In this document: positions 8,414-17,100 of the stretch, in pieces
How positions within the stretch are numbered: position 1 is the first letter of the stretch
Layout: each line of letters opens with the position of its first letter
Position numbers and translations under genes: made by a program
NCBI GenBank assembly: GCA_016718315.1
Contig: JADKDV010000004.1
Location: forward strand, 1 to 64,000
DNA length: 64,000 nucleotides
Direction: 5' to 3'
DNA from: Candidatus Obscuribacter sp.
GTDB lineage: Bacteria; Cyanobacteriota; Vampirovibrionia; Obscuribacterales; Obscuribacteraceae
The notes under the pieces: model-generated
Database searches by the model: none
Told to the model about the DNA's origin: nothing
Seen by the model: the letters and a program-made list of their open reading frames with translations, nothing else

Positions 8414-9115
8414 ATGAACAAGCGTAAATATGCCAATCGCCCGGCAGGCATCGACGTATCTCACCACAACGGTAAGATCGACTGGGCCAAAGTCAAAGCA
8501 GCTGGCATTACCTTCGTCTACCTCAAGGCGACAGAAGGTGCCACCTACAAAGACCCCACCTACGACGACAACTATGCGCAGGCAAAAGCGCACGGTATCG
8601 CCGTTGGTGCTTACCACTTCTTCCGTCCGGGAGTTGCGACCAAGAGCCAGGTGGACAACTTTGTTGCCGCCATCAAGAAGCTCAACCCCGGCGATTTGCC
8701 GCCCGTCCTCGACGCCGAAAACCCGGTGCTCTGGGAAGGGCTCTCTGCCAAGACAGCTGCTGACAAATGCGTCGCCTTTGCGGAGGCAGTCAAAAGCAAG
8801 CTTGGCGCCACGCCAGTGCTCTATGCGGGTAGCTTCTTTATCCGCGACCAGCTCGGTGGCGACGCCCGACTTGCTGCCTATCCGCTCTGGCTGGCACAGT
8901 ATCGCAAAAACGATCCCACTGTGCCCAAGCCTTACGCTACCTGGACCTTCTGGCAGCACACCGAGTCCGGCAAATGTCCTGGCATCACCGGCAATTGCGA
9001 CATGAATGTCTTCAACGGCACTCTGGAGCAACTTGCCAAATTGACGATACCCGCTCCCGCGAAAGCTGGAGAAGGTGTCGCACCTCGTTCCAAAAAGCCC
9101 CGCAGGAAGGCGTAA
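8414..9115 (+). CDS. GH25 lysozyme (muramidase)
   Basis: Glycoside hydrolase family 25 catalytic domain covering nearly all of the 233 residues. Such enzymes cleave the beta-1,4 bond after N-acetylmuramic acid in peptidoglycan. The signature blocks are present: GIDVSHHNGKIDW (first catalytic Asp, D14), FVYLKATEG, GAYHFFRPG, PPVLDAEN (catalytic Asp-x-Glu), YPLWLAQY and WTFWQHTESGKCPG. There is no signal peptide and no separate wall-binding domain, only a basic PRSKKPRRKA tail. Lack of a leader suggests release by lysis, a dedicated secretion system or phage-type use. The ribosome-binding site is weak. Confidence 0.9.
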   Translation: MNKRKYANRPAGIDVSHHNGKIDWAKVKAAGITFVYLKATEGATYKDPTYDDNYAQAKAHGIAVGAYHFFRPGVATKSQVDNFVAAIKKLNPGDLPPVLDAENPVLWEGLSAKTAADKCVAFAEAVKSKLGATPVLYAGSFFIRDQLGGDARLAAYPLWLAQYRKNDPTVPKPYATWTFWQHTESGKCPGITGNCDMNVFNGTLEQLAKLTIPAPAKAGEGVAPRSKKPRRKA

Positions 9116-9194
9116 CCAACGTCTTTCTCAGTCCTGAGTCGGTGCCAAAAGCACACTGATTCAGCCTAGCAATCAACGCTCAAAGGAGCACCCT

Positions 9195-9449
9195 ATGGAA
9201 CCCAAATGCATCAAGGCGGCCGAGTTTGATCTGATGACCAAGCTCTCGCTGACGATTCCCACCGGCAAAGTGCGCGTCCGCACTGGCAAATGCAAAGAAG
9301 CCGCGGCACTGATCGTCGAGCTTTCCAGCCTCGACTATCAGATCTTGGTCCCGGACGAGTTCGACGGCTACACCGTGGCAGTCGAGCTGGTGGGCAAGAT
9401 CGAGCCCTATCGCAAGAGCGACTTCATGTGCGGCGGTCCCGGCGACTGA
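9195..9449 (+). CDS. Small protein of unknown function (84 aa)
   Basis: Strong AAAGGAG at 9181-9187 precedes the ATG, and a clear terminator follows at 9503. The protein is compact with alternating beta-like segments (KLSLTIPTGKVRVRTG, ALIVELSSLDYQILVP, YTVAVELVGKIEPY) and ends in MCGGPGD. It has no signal peptide or known motif. Codon use is GC-rich like the two upstream genes, so it may belong to the same transcript. Function unknown. Confidence 0.65.
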   Translation: MEPKCIKAAEFDLMTKLSLTIPTGKVRVRTGKCKEAAALIVELSSLDYQILVPDEFDGYTVAVELVGKIEPYRKSDFMCGGPGD

Positions 9450-9502
9450 CCGTACTGGCCGAGTAACGGCAGCTAAATAATAATAAGCCGTCTCAACAAC
9501 TT

Positions 9503-9536
9503 GAGTGGTACCTTAACCGGTACCACTCTTTTTTAT
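9503..9536 (+). terminator. Strong intrinsic terminator
   Basis: GAGTGGTACC pairs perfectly with GGTACCACTC around TTAACC and is followed by six T residues. It closes the 7.8-9.4 kb gene group. Confidence 0.9.
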
Positions 9537-10064
9537 CCTTTTCTACTACCTCTTATCGTATCACTTCAACAAGATCAGGATAGACAGAGAGTTTTGCTGA
9601 GCAGCCTGATACAGTCCACCCATGATTCGCTAGATAATCATTACAACTTATACAAGATTGCGGCGCAATTTCACAAACCGATTACATCTTGCAATCACCA
9701 CCGCATTTTACAAATCCCTTATCCCTAGCGCTAAAGCAAGGCTCGATTTTACAAATCCATTATCTTTGTTGGTATCATGCGCGGTGATTTTACAAATCCA
9801 TTATCTCTGGCGCGCGCGCGCCACATAGCTTTGACAGAGAGTTAGCAAAAGGTCTTGCCTGCGACATCTAATCATGACAAAGATGCTGTTATCTCTATCT
9901 CTCTCCAATAACAAAAAAACACCTCAACTCCAAACACAGTATCTATTTCTACACTGCCACTCTATCGACTATGTCGAGTGTTAACAGTCGAGCTAACTTA
10001 ATCTTGGTCCAAGAGACAGTCATACTATCCAGTCTGGCTGCACATCATATCTAGGATGACTTAC
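9537..10064. other. Intergenic region containing the repeat array
   Basis: Some 530 bases between the terminator and the coiled-coil gene. Apart from the tandem repeat at 9666-9805 and the alternating CG run I see no gene. The 250 bases after the array are A/T-rich and should hold the promoter of the 10065 gene. Confidence 0.45.
9666..9805 (+). repeat. Tandem array of about 40-bp repeats
   Basis: Three good copies of ATTTTACAAATCC[AC]TTATC start at 9705, 9745 and 9786, and a degenerate one (AATTTCACAAACCGATTACATC) lies near 9667, giving a period of 39-41 bases. Between the second and third copies sits GGTATCATGCGCGGT. Related sequence recurs at about 11073-11112, 12355-12425 and 16248-16268. 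The last copy is followed by alternating CG (9811-9820). Confidence 0.75.
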
Positions 10065-10667
10065 ATGTCGGTCAATCTTATCGCGGTCAAGAATGCATCA
10101 AGCCTCGTCAGCACCAACACTCAAAAAGCTTTCAAAGATGATTTGGAAAACGCCTTTCAAAACCACCTGAAACAGCTCTCAGCGCTCACCGCCGCAACGC
10201 GGGACAGCAAAGACAAACTCAAAGCCGACTACCATACGGCTCAGCTGGAGACAGGGAAACTATCTAAGTTTCAACGAGAAAGCGCCTTCGACAAACGCAA
10301 ACATGCGCTCCAGAGACTGCTACCTCTTGCAGCTGAAGCCACAGACGCGGAGGTGTATACGATGGTGGATCAATTGACAGCCATTCAATGTGAATATGAT
10401 GCTGACATAAAAAGCGCTGTCAACAGCTACATAGCAGAAATAGACAAATTGCAATGGGCGTTTGCTGAGAAGTTGGAGGGCATTTATAAAGCTCTGCAGT
10501 TAGCACAGGTAGAGCTTAAGAAAGATTACGCGAAGGAAAAGAAAAGAATCAAACGGGAGTTTCGTTCGCGGCTAAACAAGCGCAACGGTATTTGGGTCAA
10601 AGCCCTATTCGGCAACGCCGAAGCGCTGGCAGAAATGACGGCACTAGCCGCATCCACTCGCCGCTGA
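10065..10667 (+). CDS. Coiled-coil protein, intact founder of a local paralogue array
   Basis: About 200 residues, almost entirely charged and helical (Lys, Glu, Gln, Ala), with no signal peptide or membrane segment. The C-terminal box KKRIKREFRSRLNKRNGIWVKALF is recognisable in four broken copies downstream (in each, a roughly IExxFxxARxxRxxxW pattern near the stop). An in-frame ATG also occurs at 10056; 10065 gives MSVNLIAVKNASSL. The gene is followed by a long GC-rich terminator at 10706-10754 whose sequence is also repeated downstream of a broken copy. No known family; a structural or interaction role is a guess. Confidence 0.7.
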   Translation: MSVNLIAVKNASSLVSTNTQKAFKDDLENAFQNHLKQLSALTAATRDSKDKLKADYHTAQLETGKLSKFQRESAFDKRKHALQRLLPLAAEATDAEVYTMVDQLTAIQCEYDADIKSAVNSYIAEIDKLQWAFAEKLEGIYKALQLAQVELKKDYAKEKKRIKREFRSRLNKRNGIWVKALFGNAEALAEMTALAASTRR

Positions 10668-10705
10668 CGCTCTCGCAGGTCAAGTTTTTGTTGTTACAAC
10701 CGATA

Positions 10706-10754
10706 CCGAGAAGCAGGCGGAGCTGAGGCTCCGACTGCTTCTCGGCATTATTTT
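10706..10754 (+). terminator. Intrinsic terminator of the intact coiled-coil gene
   Basis: CCGAGAAGCAG...GGAGC pairs with GGCTCCG...CTGCTTCTCGG around TGA, followed by CATTATTTT. A diverged copy occurs at 11611-11655. Confidence 0.88.
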
Positions 10755-10776
10755 GATTCAACCAAGGAGACTAACC

Positions 10777-11040
10777 ATGACCGATCAAGCCTGTGCTGAT
10801 TCTATGGCAATCTTTAGCAGCGTGTTGCGCCTCGGCCATTTCGTGGCAAGCCACGAGATCCTGCATGCTCTGGAGGCGGTACGTCGGGGACCGGCCTTTA
10901 CCATCGATGTCGCACCGCCCTCGTTTGTGCTCATCGACGAGTGCAGCCAGACCACTCCTCAGACTCTGGGGAAGATGCTGGAACTCCTGGGCGACCGCGA
11001 GGTGCGCTGCACCATCACCCCTGATAATCCGGCTGTGTAA
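10777..11040 (+). CDS. Small protein of unknown function (87 aa)
   Basis: The ATG at 10777 follows AAGGAG (10764-10769) at good spacing. The protein starts MTDQACADSMAIFSSVLRLG, has a helical N-terminus containing HFVASHEILHALEAVRRG, then PPSFVLIDECSQTTP and LELLGDREVRCTITP. The HEILH string matches HExxH, but the protein is too short to call a protease and no third ligand is evident. GC-rich codon use differs from the flanking coiled-coil genes. It sits between the intact coiled-coil gene and its first broken copy. Confidence 0.6.
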   Translation: MTDQACADSMAIFSSVLRLGHFVASHEILHALEAVRRGPAFTIDVAPPSFVLIDECSQTTPQTLGKMLELLGDREVRCTITPDNPAV

Positions 11041-11072
11041 ATCGAGGAGAAGAAAATTTTTTCCTTGTATTA

Positions 11073-11112
11073 CCTGGTATCGTGCTTGGTGATTTTACAA
11101 ATCCGTTAGCCT
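11073..11112 (+). repeat. Dispersed repeat copy
   Basis: ACCTGGTATCGTGCTTGGT followed by GATTTTACAAATCCGTTAG matches the array unit at 9771-9805 with few changes. It lies directly in front of a broken coiled-coil paralogue. Confidence 0.7.
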
Positions 11113-11116
11113 TGGC

Positions 11117-11582
11117 TTGTTCGAGAAACGCAAACATGCGCTCCAGAGGCTGATACCTCTTGCGGCTGAAGCCACAGACGCGGAGGTAAGCCGATAAGCG
11201 CCGGAAGCGGACGAAGCGCTGGAAATCCAGCTCGATATCGAGCGCGAGTACAATGCCGCTTTGGCAGAAGCTCAAAAAGCGTATGACGAAGCGCTGGTAA
11301 GGCTACCGCCAGATTCTACGCGCGGATGCCGAAGATGCCAAGCACGAGTCCGTATTCCAAGCCAATCGACGCAAAATTTAATGCGGAATTGCAGATTGTC
11401 ATGGACGAAGTGACACATCTCACGCCTCCATCGATGCAGAAGGAAAAACTCAGCTCGAACAATTTGAGAATGAGTTTTACGAAGCTCGCCGCAAGAGGCT
11501 GGCAATCTGGCGCACAGAGGGGCTTACCTCAGCAGACATGCTCGAGCGGTTAGTGGCATTGACCAGAGATACGCCACGATAG
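11117..11582 (+). pseudogene. Broken coiled-coil paralogue, copy 1
   Basis: The first 70 bases are nearly identical to 10286-10355 of the intact gene (CGCAAACATGCGCTCCAGAG and onwards), after which sense continues in several frames: EIQLDIEREYNAALAEAQ, then QLEQFENEFYEARRKRLAIW and ERLVALTRDTPR before the stop. At least two frameshifts are needed to link these. The 5' third of the gene is missing; the repeat unit abuts the truncated end. A diverged copy of the intact gene's terminator follows. Confidence 0.75.
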
Positions 11583-11610
11583 TGCGATAAGACCGACAAA
11601 TACTACCAGT

Positions 11611-11656
11611 ATCGAAAAGCAGGCGGAGCTATGGCCCCGTCTGCTTTTCGGTATTG
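11611..11656 (+). terminator. Terminator of coiled-coil copy 1
   Basis: ATCGAAAAGCAG pairs with CTGCTTTTCGGT around GCGGAGCTATGGCCCCGT. The AAGCAGGCGGAGCT string is shared with the terminator at 10706, showing that terminator and gene were duplicated together. Confidence 0.75.
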
Positions 11657-11724
11657 CTACTTGTGAATTTCTTGCTGCGAATCAAAGTCAATAAGGTTAT
11701 CGAATTTGAGCCAGGGAAACTTTG

Positions 11725-12180
11725 CTAGTCGTGAAAGGGATGAAGATCTCCGGGCTTTCTCAACATCTTGTTAACTTCATCAAGATGCAATTCCTCGTTC
11801 ATAATCATTTCGCGAGCATACTCTTCAATCAATATAGACTTGCCTTCAGAGGCTTTGAGCAACTCATAGTAAGCAGCAATGGCAGTCTTTTCGTGCTCCA
11901 AACTCTCGCGCAAAATATCGCCCAAATCGTGTCTCTCGGTCTCAAGCAAAGGTCCAATCTTAAGTGAAGGGTGACCACCCAGAAGGGTTACAAGCTCACC
12001 GGCTTTGTGTGCATGCAAAAGACTCTCATTTGAGTTTGCCTTGAGCCAGCTCACGATTGGAATGCGGTTATATCCATAAACCATGAGCGAATAGTGGGTA
12101 TAGCGGACAACACCTGCTAGCTCCAACTCCATAATCTTATTGAGAATTTCTATCGCGTGTAGCTTTTCCTTGTCATCCAT
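11725..12180 (-). CDS. Bacterioferritin-like diiron protein
   Basis: Ferritin-like four-helix protein of 151 residues, related to bacterioferritin. The ATG at 12180 (MDDKEKLHAIEILNKIM) is preceded by GGAG. Putative diiron ligands fall at family positions: E in LELAGVVRYTHY, E and H in NESLLHAHKAGE, E in RESLEHEKTAIAAYYE, and E and H in MNEELHLDEVNKML. A role in iron storage or detoxification follows from the family. With dps at 6.8 kb the window has two iron-sequestering proteins. It lies on the opposite strand inside the coiled-coil array and appears undamaged. Confidence 0.82.
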   Translation of the reverse strand: MDDKEKLHAIEILNKIMELELAGVVRYTHYSLMVYGYNRIPIVSWLKANSNESLLHAHKAGELVTLLGGHPSLKIGPLLETERHDLGDILRESLEHEKTAIAAYYELLKASEGKSILIEEYAREMIMNEELHLDEVNKMLRKPGDLHPFHD

Positions 12181-12354
12181 TTTGCTCGATCTCCATCTAG
12201 TAACTGACACACTCTAGCTGATTAAGACAAAAGTTGTTCCATTATTGACTCAAAATTAACAGGCTAAAAAACCGAGCAATCTACTCCAATTGCTTACGGT
12301 TTTGAATCATTTATTGTGTCGCAACTTCAAAGCGATCAAAACATTCAATCCAAT

Positions 12355-12425
12355 CTCTTTTTCAAATCGATTATCCCTCCCGGTATCATCTGCGGTGTTT
12401 CTACAAAGCCCCATTCTCCGGAGCG
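12355..12425 (+). repeat. Degenerate dispersed repeat copy
   Basis: TTTTTCAAATCGATTATC, then GGTATCATCTGCGGTG, then TTTCTACAAAGCCCCATTCTCC align with two consecutive units of the 9.7-kb array including their spacer. It lies just upstream of coiled-coil copy 2. Confidence 0.6.
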
Positions 12426-12472
12426 TACCAGTTAAATAACCCGCAAACATCACCAACACGAATGGATAAACC

Positions 12473-13108
12473 ATGGCCAATTCAGCAAAAGTATTGAGAG
12501 CGTATGCTTACCTACAAGAAGTCGCAAAAGCAGTGACGACAAAAAACACACTTAAGGCAGCACTTGCAATTTACGAACAAAAGATCGAGCCGGCCAGACA
12601 AGAATGGGATAACGCCGTCGAGGCCGCCTTTATCCAACTCAACGAGAGCCTGAAACAGGCAAACGAATTCAAGGCGTCGATAGAAGCCAGAATCACCGAC
12701 TTGAAGCAGAACGAAAAATTGAACGCACCGCAACTTGACGAATGCGAGAATTGATTTTGGACTTCGCTCGAGAACAGCACAAGACTCTACCACCAGGGCT
12801 AACGCGCTCTACACAGATAAAGGGATGGCAGCCCGGGCAACCTTGACCACTTCTGCTCGGCAGTCAAAGCCGATGTCTACGACTGCGCAAGCGAAGTTGC
12901 GCAGCGAAAACACCAAGAAAATCTCCTGTTAGTCGAGGCTCGCTTTACTGGACAAAAAGAGGCAATCAGAAGCCGTTACGCCGATGAAATCGCGCAAGTC
13001 GAGAATGACTTCCGCACAGCACGGGTCCACAGACTGATGATCTGGAAACTGTTTCAAAAGTTTTGCACAGGTCACGGAACGTGCCCTCAAGGCGTCAGGT
13101 TGAGCTAG
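12473..13108 (+). pseudogene. Broken coiled-coil paralogue, copy 2
   Basis: Opens with MANSAKVLRAYAYLQEVAKA and runs about 93 residues of charged helix before a stop at about 12754. Sense resumes in another frame from about 12840 (DHFCSAVKADVYDCASEVAQ) through EARFTGQKEAIRSRYADEIA and VENDFRTARVHRLMIWKLF, which matches the C-terminal box of the intact gene, to a stop at 13108. At least one shift lies between 12740 and 12840. A perfect hairpin terminator follows. If the shift is an assembly error, this is an intact protein of about 210 residues. Confidence 0.7.
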
Positions 13109-13157
13109 ATCTGACCGACCAGCAACAACCTATACAAACCCGCGAAGTAACAAATGG

Positions 13158-13187
13158 TAGATGGACTAAAACGTCCATCTACTTTTT
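13158..13187 (+). terminator. Terminator of coiled-coil copy 2
   Basis: GTAGATGGAC pairs perfectly with GTCCATCTAC around TAAAAC and is followed by TTTTT. Confidence 0.88.
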
Positions 13188-13254
13188 GATATTTGGCAAT
13201 AGATCGCTGCTGGCAACCGCCAGTGGTGCCAAAAGGAAAAAAGGAAACACATTA

Positions 13255-13982
13255 ATGTCATTCACTTCTCGCAGAACTACTGGAGGCGTACACCAACGCC
13301 GCCAAGCTCGCCGAACAAACCAGAGTTAGCGCAATCAAACAGGCAAGCAAATGTGACGCAGCAGAACACCTGCGCCGGGGCAAAGCGAGGCTGCAAGCCA
13401 AACGTCTCGCGGAAGAACACAGCAAGTCACTGCTCGCGCCAATTCAGTCGTCCTACGACGATGCCCTCGAGCCGTACCGCGACAAACTGGCTCAGGACCT
13501 GTTGCCCCACAGCAGGCGCTACAGGTCGGCGCGAAGGCGCTGCCTCCACACAAATGGCTGCAGCTCAGCGGCAAATCAAGCCAGCTAATGGCCCGCAGCT
13601 CCTTAGCCAGCCCGAAGCCGATGCCTGGCAAATTGCCATGGAAGCCATTGGTGCCACCTACGAAGAGGCGCGCCGCGCCGCCGAGCAAATCTATGAAGAA
13701 GCCCGCGCATCGCACTCCGCACAATTTGAAGTGACGACACGCGAAATCAGCGAAGACTTCCTCAAACGCAAAGGGCAAATTGTAAATGATCTTCACGCAA
13801 AACTCCGGCTTATCGACCAGGAGCACGAGCGAGACCTGACCACATTGGCAGTGCAATACCAGGGAGCGAGTCAAAGCAATCGAAGCCGCTCATATCAGAT
13901 CCCGAATCAAGCGGCTCGCTGCCTGGCAAGCTATGTTGAAAGCCGCGACAACCTGGTCAAGGTCTTGTCGGGCGGCCAGTAA
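13255..13982 (+). pseudogene. Broken coiled-coil paralogue, copy 3
   Basis: ATG at 13255 follows AAGGAAAC. After a shift near 13262, sense runs LLAELLEAYTNAAKLAEQTR to YRDKLAQDLLP in one frame, then from about 13540 in another (MAAAQRQIKPANG, AWQIAMEAIGATYEEARRAA, LHAKLRLIDQEHERDLTTLA). The C-terminal box AIEAAHIRSRIKRLAAWQAM appears in a third frame near 13875-13940. Three or more shifts are required. Overall length if repaired is about 240 residues, similar to the other copies. Confidence 0.7.
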
Positions 13983-14018
13983 CAATCATTGCAACCCCAA
14001 ACAATCAGGAAAAGATCA

Positions 14019-14727
14019 ATGACAATCATCCCCTCACCGGAAGCCGTGCAAGCCTATGAAGCGGCAGCAAGCTGCGTACGAGTTTAAGGAGTGGCAGCGG
14101 CAACAACGCAGTTAACACGAGACATGGCATACAAGACCATCGAAAGCAACACCAGCTTGCTCAAGGCTCTCGCTCAGGCCTAAAATGGAACTCGTCGCCA
14201 AACCCTTTACCAGCTGTACCTCACAGTGCTCAACCCGGCCTCCAGCAAGTTGCGCGAGACCATGGACGCAACCAAACTGCAAGCACAGCGCGCCCGGCTG
14301 GCTGCCAGACAGGCACAAGAAGCGGTTATAGCCGGAAGTGGCAGCGACGCGCTCAGTCGATACCATCACTCAGCCCGATATCGATGCTGGCGAAGAGAAG
14401 CTGCGGCTAGCTAAGGAAGCCTTCAACCGCGCTGACAAAGCGGCGGGCGAAACTTACGCAGCAACCAGGAACAAGCCCAGATTGACTTCAAGACAGCTCT
14501 GGGCGCTGCCTATGACGACTATCAAGCGAACACTGCCGAGCCTCTCAGGACCTACCAGCTCACCAGCGACAAAATCGAGGCTGACCGCCGGCTCACGTAC
14601 CGCGCGGTTGATCAAATCTGCAAAGCCGGCTGCGATCATAGAGCAGGAATACAACGAAGCTCGAGAGCAGAGGCAGGTGGTCTGGAACGACTATCTCAAC
14701 AGCATCAAGGCGGCAAGCGCTGCCTGA
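14019..14727 (+). pseudogene. Broken coiled-coil paralogue, copy 4
   Basis: ATG at 14019 follows AGGAAAAG and gives MTIIPSPEAVQAYEAAAS. Helical sense is then scattered over frames: MDATKLQAQRARLAARQAQE, DAGEEKLRLAKEAFNRADKA, QIDFKTALGAAYDDYQANTA and finally IIEQEYNEAREQRQVVWNDY, the family's C-terminal box, ending at 14727. Four or more shifts are needed, more than in the other copies. No repeat unit or clear T-rich terminator was found, though a perfect 11-bp inverted repeat lies at 14815-14854. Confidence 0.65.
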
Positions 14728-14814
14728 CAGTTACAAAAGTGCTCGCAATATGGGGCTCAATCGAAAAACGAGGAAGTTACTCACTCCACTTTTCCTGAAA
14801 CCAGTCCGTAATCG

Positions 14815-14854
14815 GAGAGCAGCAGCTGTCCCAGAGGATACTACTGCTGCTCTC
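14815..14854 (+). terminator. Perfect 11-bp hairpin, no T-run
   Basis: GAGAGCAGCAG and CTGCTGCTCTC flank an 18-base loop. It lies 90 bases after coiled-coil copy 4 and before the LRR-like gene. It could be a terminator remnant or a regulatory hairpin. Confidence 0.4.
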
Positions 14855-15001
14855 AAGATGCCTGTGATTTTTGACTATCACTACGACCACCTGTAGTATC
14901 TATATATTTGTGACGACAAGAGCTTTTAGCAGATCCAAACCTGATAGATTAGTGACCATAGACACAATTAGCTGTCAACGTCTCTCAGTACAACAAGGCA
15001 A

Positions 15002-15969
15002 ATGTCTCTGAAACCGACCAGTCGCAAGATCAGTAACTGTCGATTGATTGTCAAAGTTGGCACTCGCTCTATGCATTGCTTGTGCCACTGGAATTTTTTT
15101 TCAGCAAACTTTTGCAGCAAAAGCCGCCTCACCAGAGACCATTCGTCTCGACTTCCCCGATAACGCAGTTTACGGCTGGCTGGGTACAGTGAGCTGGCCC
15201 GAATCCATTGTCAACCGCCATCTCAAAGTACTCAAACAAATTCCTATCAGAGGACATATGGGTTTGCCAGCAAACCAGACTTATTCGCTGCATGGCTCTG
15301 GCGTGCTTTGCACATTGCCTCAATTGATGAACAATATTCCGTCCAATTTGATTAGCGCCATAAATTTTGATTCTACTGAGCTTGATGACGCTGGCCCAAA
15401 TACCTCAAACGCTTTACCCTCAGCCTTTCATTTTCAATGGAAGGGACAGATACAGAGCGACTCGGCTTTAGAAGTGGCAGCGTCCATGCCAGAGTTAAAG
15501 CGCCTCGTACTAGCACACACAATGATTAGCGGCAGAAATTTCAACCTGCTTGCTAAACTCAAAAAGCTAGAAGTATGTAGACATCAGCAACAACATGCTG
15601 ATACCGGGTGCTATGAGATATTTTGCTGAACTGACGGCAATAAAATACCTTGATCTGCGTCGTTTGCAACTACGCGACAACGATCTGAGGCGTCCTCAAA
15701 GAACATACCAAACTTGACGCGATTGCGCCTCAGCGAAAACAACTATCTCACTGACAAATGCCTGGAAACACTATCTGCGCTAAAATCGCTAAAGACGTGG
15801 ACATCTGCGGCACCAAGATAACAGCCCGCGCACGATCAATAAAATGCCGCCCAAGCTGCACAATCTGCTAATAGTAAAGGTCCAATTCAGTCAAGCCGAT
15901 ATCAAAGCATTACTCAAATTCCGTCCCGACTTAGTCCTCACTCAAAACGATCTGGATTCTAAAAGCTGA
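15002..15969 (+). pseudogene. Broken secreted leucine-rich-repeat protein
   Basis: A hydrophobic leader (SKLALALCIACATGIF, cleavage after TFAAKA) starts from a TTG at 15048, or from the ATG at 15002 if one shift is allowed. LRR-like strands follow: MPELKRLVLAHTMISGRNFN, LLAKLKKLEV; then, in other frames, AELTAIKYLDLRRLQLRDND, LTRLRLSENNYLTDKCLETL, LDICGTKITARA and KALLKFRPDLVLTQNDLDSK up to the stop at 15969. At least three frameshifts separate them. Bacterial LRR proteins usually mediate protein binding; this one would be exported. Read as intact it would be about 320 residues. Confidence 0.65.
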
Positions 15970-16006
15970 CCCGCTTATTTTTCTCCCTTACATTGAGGCA
16001 CTAGCC

Positions 16007-16305
16007 ATGTCAGACAGCGACACAGTACATACTGTCACAGTCAAAAGTGGTGACTGTTTGTGGCATATCGCCGCACCAATTTGCTGAATATTGGTACGGG
16101 GGCTCCCACTGACGCTGATATAGCCAGAGAAACAGACCGACTGGCAAAGCTTAATAAGCTAGACGAAGGCAGTCGCAATCGAGATTTGATTTATCCTGGC
16201 GAGATCATCAAGCTCACTAGTAATGCTGTAGCGCTGGGTTTTAGGGCAATTTTACAAATCCATTATGTCTCGCACGCACGCGTGAGTATACTTTCTTGCT
16301 TATAG
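16007..16305 (+). pseudogene. Broken LysM-domain protein
   Basis: ATG at 16007 after TTGAGG gives MSDSDTVHTVTVKSGDCLWH, the start of a LysM peptidoglycan-binding motif. The frame stops at about 16086, but the neighbouring frame continues TNLLNIGTGAPTDADIARET and GSRNRDLIYPGEIIKL, the expected end of a LysM domain. One frameshift near 16060-16080 explains this. The tail after about 16245 is encoded by a copy of the dispersed repeat, so the original C-terminus may have been replaced. Confidence 0.65.
16248..16268 (+). repeat. Dispersed repeat copy
   Basis: AATTTTACAAATCCATTATG matches the conserved core of the 9.7-kb array, followed by a CG-rich stretch (CGCACGCACGCG) as in the last array unit. 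Confidence 0.65.
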
Positions 16306-16523
16306 ACACATCTTACTCGTAAGGCTACGACAGCTTTTATTGTAACTACTTTGATAAAAGCCATCATAGTTTTATCTCTCTTTCCCACAAAAACAAAAAA
16401 CAACCAACCCACCTAGACTATCGCACCATCCCACCGCAACTACCAGCCCGACATCTGTCGAGCGTTACCTGGCAGGCATGGATTATCACAAGCAAGAGAA
16501 GATGCAAAACGAAAGGACACAGG

Positions 16524-17040
16524 ATGTCTAAGAAATCTGACAAATTGCTGCGCGTCGTACGGCTCTCGGACTGAAGTGATAACCAACGAAGCGCTCCCAG
16601 GTCAATACCGCGCCATCCTCTCGCCCTCGTTCGGCGCAGGACGACATGGTCGGCACCGGCACGAGCGGCGACGTCCAGCAGGCGGTGAAATCACTGCTCG
16701 TGCCGGTGTGCCCGGACCCGGTGACTATCCTCGCCCCGCTGGCGACAAGCCCAACACACTCAAGGTTGCCGCAGTCAACGGCAGCAGCGACGACGTTGGG
16801 GTCAAGGCTTCCACCTTTGCCCGGTGGCTCGAAGAGCAGTACCACGCCAATATTGCTCCCTTTGCCTTCCTGGCCGATGTGGCGCTCAACGTCAACGACC
16901 TGCCCGAGGATGCTGTGGTCGAAAAGGCCAGCGCCATGCTGCGCGCCAGAGGCTGGCAAATCGACGTGCACTACTTCAACAGCGCTGGCTGCCGGGCTGG
17001 CTCGGTCTCGCTGATGCACCCTCATTCGGTCGGCTTCTAA
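16524..17040 (+). pseudogene. Broken gene of unknown function
   Basis: ATG at 16524 follows GAAAGGAC and begins MSKKSDKLLRVVRLSD, then stops; sense continues ITNEALPGQYRAILSPS in a second frame, MVGTGTSGDVQQAVKSLLVP in a third, and finally NTLKVAAVNGSSDDVGVKAS, WLEEQYHANIAPFAFLADVA and RARGWQIDVHYFNSAGC to the stop. At least three shifts. The long C-terminal frame (about 100 residues) has strong GC-rich codon bias and looks genuinely coding. No family recognised. Confidence 0.55.
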
Positions 17041-17050
17041 GCCGACCGAA
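17025..17050 (+). terminator. Hairpin overlapping the stop of the 16.5-kb gene
   Basis: TTCGGTCGGCTT and AAGCCGACCGAA form a perfect stem around CT, with the stop codon inside it. There is no T-run. Confidence 0.55.
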
Positions 17051-17100
17051 GTCCTAATTCCACCCACTCAGCGGCTAACAGATATAGCCCAAACAGACAG

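Noticed and set aside
9666..9805. CRISPR array
   Set aside because: Repeats are about 20 bases with about 20-base, partly conserved spacers, too short and too few, and no cas gene is present.
10777..11040. HEILH in the 87-aa protein as a zinc protease motif
   Set aside because: The protein is too short for a peptidase domain and no third ligand is visible; the match is likely chance.
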